NCBI RefSeq assembly: GCF_000463015.1
Contig: NC_022247.1
Coordinates: forward strand, 3,224,001 to 3,288,000
Length of the DNA: 64,000 nt
DNA from: Variovorax paradoxus B4
GTDB lineage: Bacteria; Pseudomonadota; Gammaproteobacteria; Burkholderiales; Burkholderiaceae_C
Direction: 5' to 3'
The notes below the pieces were generated by a model that searched no databases, was not told the origin of the DNA, and worked only from the letters and a program-made list of their open reading frames with translations. The position numbers and the translations under genes were made by a program. Below, piece by piece: positions 9,012-18,777 of the stretch. Numbering within the stretch: the stretch's first letter is position 1; the number at the start of each line of letters is the position of its first letter.

Positions 9012-9287
9012 CTATTTATCGGTCAGGGTTTTCTCGGAGACTTGGCGCTCGGCGATCCAGCGTTGGAACTGGCGCTCGGCCTGCATGCGGAACTCGTTAC
9101 GCGCGTGATTGCAGGCGGCGTGCGCAAGCCGGCGGTGTTTTTGCGAGCGCACGCCGCCGAGCGTCGAATCGATCAGGTGCTCGATGGTCGCGGACTCGGG
9201 CCTGCCGTGCGGCTCGTCGAAGTCCATGGCCAGGCCGCACCAATGGCAGTTGGGGCCGAAGGTGGAACGCAGGGCTCGGACGCTCAC
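9012..9287 (-). CDS. Small HNH-type nuclease-like protein
   Basis: A 91-residue protein starting at GTG (9287). It has a zinc-knuckle CHWCG near the N-terminus, SATIEHLIDSTLGG in the middle and LAHAACNHARN near the C-terminus, which together resemble the Cys pair, central His and Asn/His of HNH endonucleases. It lacks a further DNA-binding domain. It sits between the sigma-54 activator and the operon that activator probably controls, with a 46-base gap to the activator, and may be read with it. No function in that pathway is evident. Confidence 0.65.
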   Translation of the reverse strand: MSVRALRSTFGPNCHWCGLAMDFDEPHGRPESATIEHLIDSTLGGVRSQKHRRLAHAACNHARNEFRMQAERQFQRWIAERQVSEKTLTDK

Positions 9288-9333
9288 AGGCGCGCTCGCT
9301 CCAGGCCGATCCGGCGCACGAGGCTCGGCGGCT

Positions 9334-10878
<1,545 letters not shown>

Positions 10879-10980
10879 GGGCGGATCGTAGCGCGCATCA
10901 TTCGGCCGCTCATTGGGGCGTCGATGCGGCCACCGGAAATGCCCCAAATGCACATTCGCCGCCAATGCGAAGAAAGCCCT

Positions 10981-11021
10981 CATGCAGGAATAAGTAAATC
11001 AAACGTTTGATTGCCTGCATG
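10981..11021. promoter_or_regulatory. Palindromic operator before the TetR/RND operon
   Basis: AATCAAACGTTTGATT (10997-11012) is a perfect 16-base palindrome ending 24 bases before the tetR-like start codon. It is nested in a second inverted pair, CATGCAGG (10981-10988) and CCTGCATG (11014-11021), with a centre offset by 3-4 bases. A TCTAAT (11023-11028) could be the -10 element. This is the expected layout of a self-regulated TetR-family operator. It also overlaps the region upstream of the divergent sigma-54 activator. Confidence 0.7.
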
Positions 11022-11035
11022 GTCTAATCGCGGGC

Positions 11036-11758
11036 ATGAGCGCCTCCGCCCTCCAAGCACTTTCCGCCCGCGCGCCACGCAGCGACGGCGTCGAAGCACG
11101 ACAGCGCCTTCTGTATGCCGCCCTCGCGCTGTTTGCCGCCAACGGCTACGCCAAGACCTCGACCCGCGAGATCGCGCGCGCGGCGGGCGTGAACATCTCG
11201 GCCATCAGCTACTACTTCGGCGACAAGGCCGGCTTGTATGCCGCCACCTTCGGCGAACCGATGGGCGGCAACGCGGGCGATTTCATCTCGCTCTATGACG
11301 CGCCCGGCCTGCCGATGGAAGAAGCGCTGCAAGTTTTCTTCACTCGCATGATCGAGCCCCTGAAGCAGGGAGAGATCGTGCGGCAGTGCATCCAGTTGCA
11401 CCTGCGCGAAATGCTCGAACCGACCAGCCAGTGGGCCGAGGAGATGGAGCGCGACATCAAGGGCCCGCACAACGCCATCGCGGGCGTGCTGTGCCGCCGC
11501 CTGGGCCTTGCGCGGCCCGACGACGACGTGCACCGGCTTAGCTTTGCCATCACCGGCCTCGCGATGCAGCTTTTCGTGAGCCAGGATCTGGTTGAGGCCA
11601 TACGCCCTTCCTTGCTGAATACGCCGCGCAGCGTGGACACCTGGGCGCAGCGCCTCACGGGCTATGCCATTGCGCTGGTCGAGGCCGAAGCCCTGCGCCG
11701 CCAGGCCGCTGCCAAGCCCGCAGCCGCACCTGCCCGTTCCGGGAGAAAGAAGACATGA
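11036..11758 (+). CDS. TetR-family repressor with CerR-type C-terminal domain
   Basis: A 240-residue regulator. The N-terminal TetR HTH spans about residues 20-70 (LFAANGYAKTSTREIARAAG then VNISAISYYFGDKAGLYAAT). The C-terminal ligand domain resembles the DUF1956/CerR group. It overlaps the next gene by ATGA, so repressor and efflux pump are one operon, and a perfect palindrome lies just upstream. It is therefore likely to repress the pump until an effector binds. The effector is unknown. Confidence 0.9.
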   Translation: MSASALQALSARAPRSDGVEARQRLLYAALALFAANGYAKTSTREIARAAGVNISAISYYFGDKAGLYAATFGEPMGGNAGDFISLYDAPGLPMEEALQVFFTRMIEPLKQGEIVRQCIQLHLREMLEPTSQWAEEMERDIKGPHNAIAGVLCRRLGLARPDDDVHRLSFAITGLAMQLFVSQDLVEAIRPSLLNTPRSVDTWAQRLTGYAIALVEAEALRRQAAAKPAAAPARSGRKKT

Positions 11759-13251
11759 GACGACTCCGATCGATTGCCGCCCTCTGCCTGCCGCTGGGCC
11801 TGGGTCTCGGGCTTGCCGGCTGCGGCCTGACGCGTCCGCCGGCCACAGTCGAGGCCCCCTTCCCCGCGCAATGGCACGCGCCCCTGCCCCACGGCGGCTC
11901 GCTGGCGTCGCTGGCCGACTGGTGGCGCCAGCTCGACGACCCGCTGCTGGTCGAACTGATTGCCGCAGCCGAAGCCGCAAGCCCCAATCTCGCGAGCGCC
12001 GCGGCGCGCGTGGCCGAGGCGCGCTCCACGCGCGTGCAGGCCGGCGCGGCGCTGCTGCCCAACCTGGACGGCACGGCGTCGGCCAGCCGCGGCGTCTCGG
12101 GCTCCTCCTTCGGCTCGGGCGGCACGGCTTCCTCATCCAGCAGCAGCACTGCCGCCATCGCGCCGCTGACCACGCTGCAGGCCGGCCTGCAGTCCAAGTG
12201 GGAGATCGACCTCTTCGGCCGCCTGCGCGCCGACCGCGATTCGGCCGAGCAGAAGTTCAACAGCGCCACCGCCAAGTGGCACGACGCGCGCGTGGCCGTA
12301 GCGGCTGAAACCGCCAACGCGTACTTCGCCGAACGCGCCTGCCAGCAGCAACTGCGCGTGGCCGAGTCCGACGCTAAATCGCGCAGCGAAACCGCGCGCC
12401 TGACCGACCTGTCGGCACGCGCCGGCTTCACCGCGCCGGCCGATGCTGCGCTCGCACGCGCCAGCGCCTCCGACGCGTCGGGCCGACTCACCCAGCAGCG
12501 GGCCCAGTGCGCGGTGCAGCGCAAGGCACTGGTCGCGCTCAGCGGCATCGACGAGACCACGCTCGAACAGAAGCTCGCCGCCTCGCCCGCGCAGCGCACG
12601 CTGCCGGCGGTCGGCAGCATCGCCAGCGTGCCGGCGCAGGCCATCTCGCAGCGGCCCGACGTGTACGCAGCCGAGCTCGGCGTGGCGTCGGCCAGCGCCG
12701 ACGTGGGCTCCGCCGAAGCCGAGCGCTACCCCAAGCTCAGCATCTCCGGCTCCATCGGCCGCATGCAGATCCGCACCAGCGGCTTCCGCGAGTCGCTCGA
12801 CACCTGGACGATCGGACCGGTGTCTCTCACGGTGCCACTGCTCGACGGCGGTGCCCGCGCGGCCAACAGCGACGCGGCCAAGGCGCGCTACACCGAGGCC
12901 GTGTCGCTCTACCGTGCGAACGTGCGGCAGGCGGTGCGCGAGGTGGAGGAAGCGCTGGTCAACCTCGACGCCACCGACGCGCGCGCCGCCGACGCCGACT
13001 CTGCGGTGAAGAACTACCAGGCCTCATTCGACGCCACCCAGGCGCGCTACCAGAGCGGCCTGGCCAGCCTGTTCGAGCTCGAGGATTCGCGCCGCACGCT
13101 CTTTGCCGCGCAGACCTCCCGCGTCTCGCTGCAACGCGAACGCACCGAAGCCTGGGTTGCGCTCTACCGCTCGATGGGCGGCGGCTGGGCCCGCCCCGAA
13201 TCGCCCTCAATGACTTCCAACCCGGCCGCCAAGGTCGCGACGTCGCCATGA
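11755..13251 (+). CDS. RND efflux outer-membrane lipoprotein (NodT/OprM family)
   Basis: A 498-residue TolC-like outer-membrane channel. A lipoprotein signal ends at LAGCG with the lipidated Cys at residue 23. The two OEP repeats follow, beginning WWRQLDDPLLVELI and containing SKWEIDLFGRLRADRDSAEQ, a hallmark of this family, and PVSLTVPLLDGGARAANSD in the second repeat. It forms the exit duct for the adaptor and permease encoded next. Overlaps on both sides are ATGA, so the operon is translationally coupled. Confidence 0.93.
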   Translation: MRRLRSIAALCLPLGLGLGLAGCGLTRPPATVEAPFPAQWHAPLPHGGSLASLADWWRQLDDPLLVELIAAAEAASPNLASAAARVAEARSTRVQAGAALLPNLDGTASASRGVSGSSFGSGGTASSSSSSTAAIAPLTTLQAGLQSKWEIDLFGRLRADRDSAEQKFNSATAKWHDARVAVAAETANAYFAERACQQQLRVAESDAKSRSETARLTDLSARAGFTAPADAALARASASDASGRLTQQRAQCAVQRKALVALSGIDETTLEQKLAASPAQRTLPAVGSIASVPAQAISQRPDVYAAELGVASASADVGSAEAERYPKLSISGSIGRMQIRTSGFRESLDTWTIGPVSLTVPLLDGGARAANSDAAKARYTEAVSLYRANVRQAVREVEEALVNLDATDARAADADSAVKNYQASFDATQARYQSGLASLFELEDSRRTLFAAQTSRVSLQRERTEAWVALYRSMGGGWARPESPSMTSNPAAKVATSP

Positions 13252-14471
13252 AAAGAATCAAACGCTCTACCCTTGCCATCGCACTGCTGGCGCTGGTCGT
13301 CATCGCCGCCGCAGCCGTGTGGCTGACCCGCAAGCCCGCGAACGAACCCGGCACGCCGGCCGCCGCCGCCAAGGGCAAGGCGGGTGCACCGGCCGCTCGC
13401 CCGACACTGACGGTCACCGTCGCCAAGGCCGAGCCCACCGAGCTCGCGCTCACGCTCGCGGCCAACGGCAACGTGGCGGCCTGGCAGGAGGCCAGCGTGG
13501 GCTCCGAATCCAGCGGCCTCAAGCTCGCCGAAGTGCGCGTGAACGTGGGCGACGAGGTGAAGAAGGGCCAGCTGCTCGCCGTGTTCTCGCCCGAGACGGT
13601 GCGCGCGGACATCGCGCAATCGCGCGCCTCGCTCGCCGAGGCGAGGGCCACTGCGGCCGACGCCGCGGGCAACGCGGCACGCGCCCGCACGCTGCAGGCC
13701 ACCGGCGCATTGAGCCAGCAGCAGATCAACCAGTACCAGACGGCCGAGCAGACCGCCAAGGCGCGCGTCGAAGCTGCCGAGGCCGTGCTGGCAGCGCAGG
13801 AAGTGCGCGGCCGCAACACGCAGGTGCTGGCGCCCGACGACGGGGTGATCTCTTCGCGCACCGCCACCGTCGGCAGCGTGGTGGCCGCCGGCACCGAGCT
13901 GTTCCGGCTGATCCGCCAGGGCCGGCTCGAATGGCGCGCCGAAGTCACCTCGGCCGAGCTCAGCCGCATTGCGGTGGGCACCACGGCCTTCGTGGTGAGC
14001 GCGAGCGGCGCCCAGGTGCGCGGCAAGGTGCGCAGCATCGCACCCACGGTCGATCCGCAAACCCGTGCGGCGCTGGTCTATGTCGACCTGCCCAACGTGC
14101 AGCAGAACACCGGCATCAAGGCCGGCATGTTCGCGCGCGGCGATTTCGAACTCGGACGCAGCTCGGCACCCACCGTGCCGCAGAGCTCCATCGTTCCGCG
14201 CGACGGCTTCAACAACGTCTTCATGCTGCTGCCCGACAACCGCGTGGCACAGCTCAAGGTACAGACCGGCCGCCGCGTCGGCGAGCGGGTGGAGATCACC
14301 AATGCGCTGCCCGAGGGCGCGCAGATCGTGGTGCAAGGCGCCGGCTTCCTGAACGACGGCGACCTGGTTCGCGTCGTGGCCGCGGCTGCGCCCGCGGGCG
14401 CCGGGGCCCAGCCCGCCGCAGCGCCCGCCGCAGGCGGCCAGGGCACCGGCGAAACGAGGGCACGCCCATGA
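13248..14471 (+). CDS. RND efflux periplasmic adaptor subunit
   Basis: A 407-residue membrane-fusion protein. One N-terminal hydrophobic segment (residues 9-26) anchors it or is cleaved. Next come a biotinyl-lipoyl half-motif VNVGDEVKKGQLLAVFSPE, a helical hairpin rich in Ala/Gln (about 115-180), the second lipoyl half APDDGVISSRTATVG, a beta-barrel, and an Ala/Pro/Gly-rich tail. It bridges the permease and the outer-membrane channel. The ATG at 13248 overlaps the previous stop; a longer open frame upstream is a shadow of the channel gene. Confidence 0.93.
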   Translation: MKRIKRSTLAIALLALVVIAAAAVWLTRKPANEPGTPAAAAKGKAGAPAARPTLTVTVAKAEPTELALTLAANGNVAAWQEASVGSESSGLKLAEVRVNVGDEVKKGQLLAVFSPETVRADIAQSRASLAEARATAADAAGNAARARTLQATGALSQQQINQYQTAEQTAKARVEAAEAVLAAQEVRGRNTQVLAPDDGVISSRTATVGSVVAAGTELFRLIRQGRLEWRAEVTSAELSRIAVGTTAFVVSASGAQVRGKVRSIAPTVDPQTRAALVYVDLPNVQQNTGIKAGMFARGDFELGRSSAPTVPQSSIVPRDGFNNVFMLLPDNRVAQLKVQTGRRVGERVEITNALPEGAQIVVQGAGFLNDGDLVRVVAAAAPAGAGAQPAAAPAAGGQGTGETRARP

Positions 14472-17400
14472 ACGTTTCCGCCTGGTCCATCCGCAACCCG
14501 ATTCCGGCGGTGATGCTGTTCGTGCTGCTCAGCTTCGGCGGGCTGCTGTCGTTCAACGCCATGAAGGTGCAGAACTTTCCGGACATCGACCTGCCGACCG
14601 TGACGGTCTCGGCATCGCTGCCCGGCGCCGCGCCTTCGCAGCTCGAGACCGACGTCGCGCGCAAGCTCGAGAACTCCATTGCCACGGTGCAGGGCCTCAA
14701 GCACATCACCACCAAGGTGCAGGACGGCGCGGCCACGCTGATCGTCGAGTTCCGCCTCGAGAAGCCGGTGCAGGAAGCCGTGGACGACGTGCGCTCCGCA
14801 GTGCAGCGCGTGCGCGCCGACCTGCCGGCCGACGTGCGCGACCCGGTGGTCACCAAGCTCGACTTCGCGGCCCAGCCGGTGCTGGCCTTCACAATCGCCT
14901 CGTCGCGCATGGATGGCGAGGCGCTGAGCTGGTTCGTGGACAACGACATCACCAAGAAGCTGCTTGCGCTGCCCGGCGTGGGCGCGGTGAACCGCGTGGG
15001 CGGCGTCACGCGCCAGGTGCACGTCGATCTCGATCCGGCCAAGCTGCAGGCGCTGGGCGCCTCGGCGGCCGACATCTCGCGCCAGCTGCGCCAGGTGCAG
15101 ACCGAAAGCGCAGGTGGCCGCATCGACCTGGGCGGCAGCGAGCAGCCGGTGCGCACCATGGCCACCGTGCAGTCGGCCGACCAGCTGGCGGACATGCAGA
15201 TCGCCCTTTCCGACGGCCGCCGCATCCGGCTCGACCAGGTGGCGCGCATCAGCGACACCATCGCCGAGCCACGCGCCGCAGCGCTGCTCAACGGCAAGCC
15301 GGTGGTCGGCTTCGAAGTGGCGCGCAGCCGCGGCGCGAGCGAGGTCGAGGTGGGCCGTGCGATCCAGAAGGCGCTGGCCGAGCTGCGCGCGCAGCGTCCC
15401 GACATCGAGCTGACCGAGGCCTTCAACTTCGTCGATCCGGTGGAAGAAGAGTACGACGGCTCGCTGCACCTGCTGTACGAGGGCGCGATCCTGGCCGTGA
15501 TCGTGGTGTGGCTGTTCCTGCGCGACTGGCGCGCCACCTTCGTCTCGGCCGTGGCGCTGCCCATGTCGGTGATCCCGGCCTTCATCGGCATGCACCTGCT
15601 GGGCTTTTCGGTCAACGTGATCTCGCTGCTGGCGCTCTCGCTGGTGGTGGGCATATTGGTGGACGACGCCATCGTGGAGGTGGAGAACATCGTGCGCCAC
15701 CTGCGCATGGGCAAGTCGCCCTACGAGGCGGCCATGGAGGCGGCCGACGAGATCGGGCTGGCGGTGATCGCCACCACCTTCACACTGATCGCGGTGTTCC
15801 TGCCCACCGCCTTCATGAGTGGTGTAGCCGGCAAGTTCTTCAAGCAGTTCGGCTGGACGGCCTCGCTGGCGGTGTTCGCGTCGCTGGTGGTGGCGCGGGT
15901 GCTCACGCCGATGATGGCGGCCTACATCCTGAAGCCGGTGGTCGGTGCCGAAAAGGAGCCGCGCTGGCTCACGGCCTACATGCGCGCCGTGGAGTGGAGC
16001 ACGCACCATCGCTTCAAGACGATGGTGCTCGCCACCCTCTTCTTCTTCGGCTCGCTGGCGATGATCCCGCTGCTGAAGACCGGTTTCATTCCGCCGGATG
16101 ACAACTCGCAAACGCAGATCTATCTCTCGCTCGCACCCGGCTCCACGCTCGCACAGACCACCGCGGCCGCGGAGGAAACCCGCCACCGCGTGATGCAGAT
16201 CAAGCATGTGAGAAGCGTCTACACCACGGTGGCCGGCGGCAGCGCGGGCGGCGACCCGTTCGCTAACTTCGGCACGCCCGAGACGCGCAAGGCCACGCTC
16301 ACCATCAAGCTCGACGAGCGCGGCGACCGTCCGCGCAAGCAGGTGATCGAGAACCAGATCCGCGCCGCGCTCGAAACGCTGCCCGGCGTGCGCAGCACCG
16401 TGGGCCTGGGCGGCTCGGGTGAAAAGTACATCCTCGCGCTCACGGGTGAAGACCCCGCCGCGCTGGCCAGCGCGGCCAGCGCGGTCGAGAAAGACCTGCG
16501 CACGGTGCCCGGCCTCGGCAACATCACTTCCACCGCGAGCCTGATCCGACCCGAGATCGCCGTGCGCCCCGACTTCGCGCGCGCCGCCGACCTGGGCGTG
16601 ACCAGCTCGGCCATCGCCGAAACGCTGCGCGTGGCCACGCTGGGCGACTACGACCAGGCGCTGGCCAAGCTCAACCTGGCGCAGCGGCAGGTGCCCATCG
16701 TGGTGAAGCTCGAGGATTCGGCACGGCAGAACCTCGAGCTGCTCGGCCGCCTCTCGGTGCCCGGCGCGCGCGGCCCGGTCATGCTGAGCCAGGTGGCCTC
16801 GCTGACGATGGAAGGCGGCCCGGCCGTCATCGACCGCTACGACCGCTCGCGCAACGTCAACTTCGAGATCGAGCTCTCCGGCGTGGGCCTGGGCGATGCC
16901 AAGGCCGCAGTCACGGCGCTGCCATCGATCCAGAAGCTGCCGCCCGGCGTGCGCGTGACCGAGGTGGGCGATGCGGAAGTGATGACCGAGCTGTTCGCGA
17001 GCTTCGGCCTCGCGATGCTCACGGGCGTGCTGTGCATCTACATCGTGCTGGTGCTGCTGTTCAAGGACTTCCTGCATCCGGTGACGATCCTCTGCGCACT
17101 GCCGCTGGCGCTCGGCGGCGCCTTCGTCGGCCTCTTGATCGGGCAGAAGGCGCTGTCGATGCCGTCGCTGATCGGCCTGATCATGCTGATGGGCATCGCC
17201 ACCAAGAACTCGATCCTGCTGGTGGAATACGCCATCGTGGCGCGCCGCGACCACGGCATGAGCCGCTGGGACGCCCTGCGCGACGCCTGCCACAAGCGGG
17301 CGCGGCCCATCATCATGACCACGCTCGCGATGGGCGCCGGCATGCTGCCGATTGCCGTGGGCTTCGGCACCGCCGATTCGAGCTTCCGCTCGCCGATGGC

Positions 17401-17587
17401 AATGGCGGTGATCGGCGGGCTGATCACGTCCACCGTGCTGAGCCTGCTGGTGGTGCCGGCGGTGTTCACGTACGTGGACGACATCGAGCACTGGATACGG
17501 CGCACCGTGCGCAAGCTGCGCGGGCAGCCGGCCGATCCGCACATCGACGACGACCTGGTCGAGACACCGCCCCGCCCCGCGGCCTGA
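14468..17587 (+). CDS. RND efflux transporter permease
   Basis: A 1039-residue inner-membrane proton/drug antiporter of the AcrB-like HAE1 superfamily. It begins MNVSAWSIRNPIPAVMLF and has 12 predicted membrane helices in the usual 1+5 and 1+5 layout around two large periplasmic loops. The paired proton-relay Asp residues are D399 and D400 in GILVDDAIVEVENI, and the mirrored GIATKNSILLVEYAI lies in the second half. Its N-terminus is closest to the shorter RND group common in Betaproteobacteria rather than AcrB itself. Substrates are unknown. Confidence 0.94.
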   Translation: MNVSAWSIRNPIPAVMLFVLLSFGGLLSFNAMKVQNFPDIDLPTVTVSASLPGAAPSQLETDVARKLENSIATVQGLKHITTKVQDGAATLIVEFRLEKPVQEAVDDVRSAVQRVRADLPADVRDPVVTKLDFAAQPVLAFTIASSRMDGEALSWFVDNDITKKLLALPGVGAVNRVGGVTRQVHVDLDPAKLQALGASAADISRQLRQVQTESAGGRIDLGGSEQPVRTMATVQSADQLADMQIALSDGRRIRLDQVARISDTIAEPRAAALLNGKPVVGFEVARSRGASEVEVGRAIQKALAELRAQRPDIELTEAFNFVDPVEEEYDGSLHLLYEGAILAVIVVWLFLRDWRATFVSAVALPMSVIPAFIGMHLLGFSVNVISLLALSLVVGILVDDAIVEVENIVRHLRMGKSPYEAAMEAADEIGLAVIATTFTLIAVFLPTAFMSGVAGKFFKQFGWTASLAVFASLVVARVLTPMMAAYILKPVVGAEKEPRWLTAYMRAVEWSTHHRFKTMVLATLFFFGSLAMIPLLKTGFIPPDDNSQTQIYLSLAPGSTLAQTTAAAEETRHRVMQIKHVRSVYTTVAGGSAGGDPFANFGTPETRKATLTIKLDERGDRPRKQVIENQIRAALETLPGVRSTVGLGGSGEKYILALTGEDPAALASAASAVEKDLRTVPGLGNITSTASLIRPEIAVRPDFARAADLGVTSSAIAETLRVATLGDYDQALAKLNLAQRQVPIVVKLEDSARQNLELLGRLSVPGARGPVMLSQVASLTMEGGPAVIDRYDRSRNVNFEIELSGVGLGDAKAAVTALPSIQKLPPGVRVTEVGDAEVMTELFASFGLAMLTGVLCIYIVLVLLFKDFLHPVTILCALPLALGGAFVGLLIGQKALSMPSLIGLIMLMGIATKNSILLVEYAIVARRDHGMSRWDALRDACHKRARPIIMTTLAMGAGMLPIAVGFGTADSSFRSPMAMAVIGGLITSTVLSLLVVPAVFTYVDDIEHWIRRTVRKLRGQPADPHIDDDLVETPPRPAA

Positions 17588-17610
17588 GCGGCTGCGATTC
17601 CCTCCTCCAC

Positions 17611-17642
17611 TCCCTCCTCCTCGCCATGGGCGGGAGGAGGGA
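17611..17642 (+). terminator. Long GC hairpin after the RND operon
   Basis: TCCCTCCTCCTCGCC pairs with GGCGGGAGGAGGGA with one bulged base and a very small loop, 23 bases after the permease stop. There is no T-run, so termination efficiency is uncertain. Confidence 0.5.
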
Positions 17643-17724
17643 TCGAGCGGCAAAGGGGCTGCCCGTTCGGCCAGAGGAATAGGCTGCATGGCGGATTCCG
17701 CCGAAGGGCGCCGCTTCGAATAAT

Positions 17725-17753
17725 CCGGTGCCTGTACACACACAAGGCACCGG
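17725..17753. promoter_or_regulatory. 8-bp inverted repeat upstream of the peptidoglycan hydrolase
   Basis: CCGGTGCC (17725-17732) and GGCACCGG (17746-17753) are separated by 13 bases and end 19 bases before the ATG at 17773. It may be an operator or an mRNA hairpin limiting translation. No clear Shine-Dalgarno sequence lies between it and the ATG, so expression may be low or conditional. Confidence 0.4.
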
Positions 17754-17772
17754 CATTGCGCGGCGAGACCCC

Positions 17773-18699
17773 ATGATTCGACCCACCCTGCGATTCGGCT
17801 CACAAGGCGCCGACGTCTCGCTTCTGCAATCGGCCCTGAACCAGTGGGTGGCCTCCAGGCTTCCGCAGCTGGTGGCCGACGGGCAGTTCGGATCCAAGAC
17901 CACTTCCAAGGTCAAGGAATACCAGGGTTTCTGCAAGCTGGTGCCCGATGCCATCGTCGGGCCGAAGACCTGGGGCATGCTCGAAACGCTGATCGCCCAG
18001 GTCATCGGCATGGTCACGCCGCCGCCCGGCGGCAAACCGGCATCGGCGCTGGGCGACAGCGCGGTTGCAGCAGCGGAGGCGGCGCTACTCCGATGGGGAT
18101 GGACGACCTCGTCCCAGCCCAGCCCGAACATCGAGCGCATTGCCGCGGCGCTGTGCGCAAATCCGGCGAGCCCGCAGCGTCCGCGCCAGGGCGGCATGGG
18201 CCTGCAGAAAATCTTCCAGGATGCGAACGCCGCCGGCGCCTACATCGGCCGCTGCCCCACCATCAGCGCGACGGCCGTGTCGAAATGGCAGGAAATGGAC
18301 GCCGGCAATTGGCGCAACGCCAACGACCTGTGCGCATGGTGCGGCATCTTCTGCATCTACGTGTACCGCACGGCCGGCGTCCATGTGCCGGGCGGCTGGG
18401 CCCAGCACAGCAAGAACGTGTTCGACAGCACGGTGTTCCGGCGGATCACCGACTATTCGGCCGTGTTTCCGGGCTGCATCGGGGTGGTGAGCGGCATCGC
18501 CCCGGGTGGACGCAACCACCACTTCATCGTCACTTCGAACGGCAACGACCGGATGGAGAGCATCGACGGCAACGCCTTCGGCCCCGACCGCAACGACAAG
18601 AGCAAGGGCAACAAGAGCGTGATCGCGCGCAACGAGTACAGCTACGCCTCGCTCAGGCAGGAGACGGCGTACTTCCTCGCGCCCGTGTCGGCGGCTTGA
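17773..18699 (+). CDS. Peptidoglycan-binding domain plus CHAP/papain-like amidase
   Basis: A 308-residue protein. Residues 5-75 form a PG_binding_1 domain (RFGSQGADVSLLQSALNQW, DGQFGSKTTSKVKEYQ, IVGPKTWGML). After a Pro/Gly linker the C-terminal half has a Cys-rich segment NANDLCAWCGIFCIYVYRTAG, with Cys190 the likely nucleophile, then NHHFIVTSNGN (His249/250) and SIDGN, the Cys-His-Asn/Asp order of CHAP-type amidase/endopeptidases. No signal peptide is seen. It is monocistronic, and the gene is convergent with tctA. It could be a cell-wall remodelling enzyme or a secreted antibacterial effector; no immunity gene is adjacent. Confidence 0.8.
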   Translation: MIRPTLRFGSQGADVSLLQSALNQWVASRLPQLVADGQFGSKTTSKVKEYQGFCKLVPDAIVGPKTWGMLETLIAQVIGMVTPPPGGKPASALGDSAVAAAEAALLRWGWTTSSQPSPNIERIAAALCANPASPQRPRQGGMGLQKIFQDANAAGAYIGRCPTISATAVSKWQEMDAGNWRNANDLCAWCGIFCIYVYRTAGVHVPGGWAQHSKNVFDSTVFRRITDYSAVFPGCIGVVSGIAPGGRNHHFIVTSNGNDRMESIDGNAFGPDRNDKSKGNKSVIARNEYSYASLRQETAYFLAPVSAA

Positions 18700-18703
18700 A
18701 AAG

Positions 18704-18742
18704 AAGAAAAATGCCGCGGGGCCAGCAAGACACCGCGGCATT
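18704..18742 (-). terminator. Rho-independent terminator of the tctCBA operon
   Basis: AATGCCGCGG (18710-18719) and CCGCGGCATT (18733-18742) form a perfect 10-bp stem with a 13-base loop. Read on the minus strand the stem is followed by TTTTTCTTCTTTT, so it terminates transcripts coming from tctA, whose stop is 36 bases upstream. On the plus strand no T-run follows. Confidence 0.8.
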
Positions 18743-18777
18743 CCGGGAAGAAGGAAGAAGACGATTCGCGCAAGGGC

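Noticed and set aside
10879..10983. Upstream start for the sigma-54 activator at 10983
   Set aside because: The 35 additional residues are His/Arg/Pro-rich, unlike the family, and overlap the palindromic region before the tetR-like gene.
14078..17803. A 1241-codon open frame on the minus strand
   Set aside because: It lies antisense to the RND permease. Its product is His/Arg/Gln-rich with no domains, a typical high-GC shadow frame.
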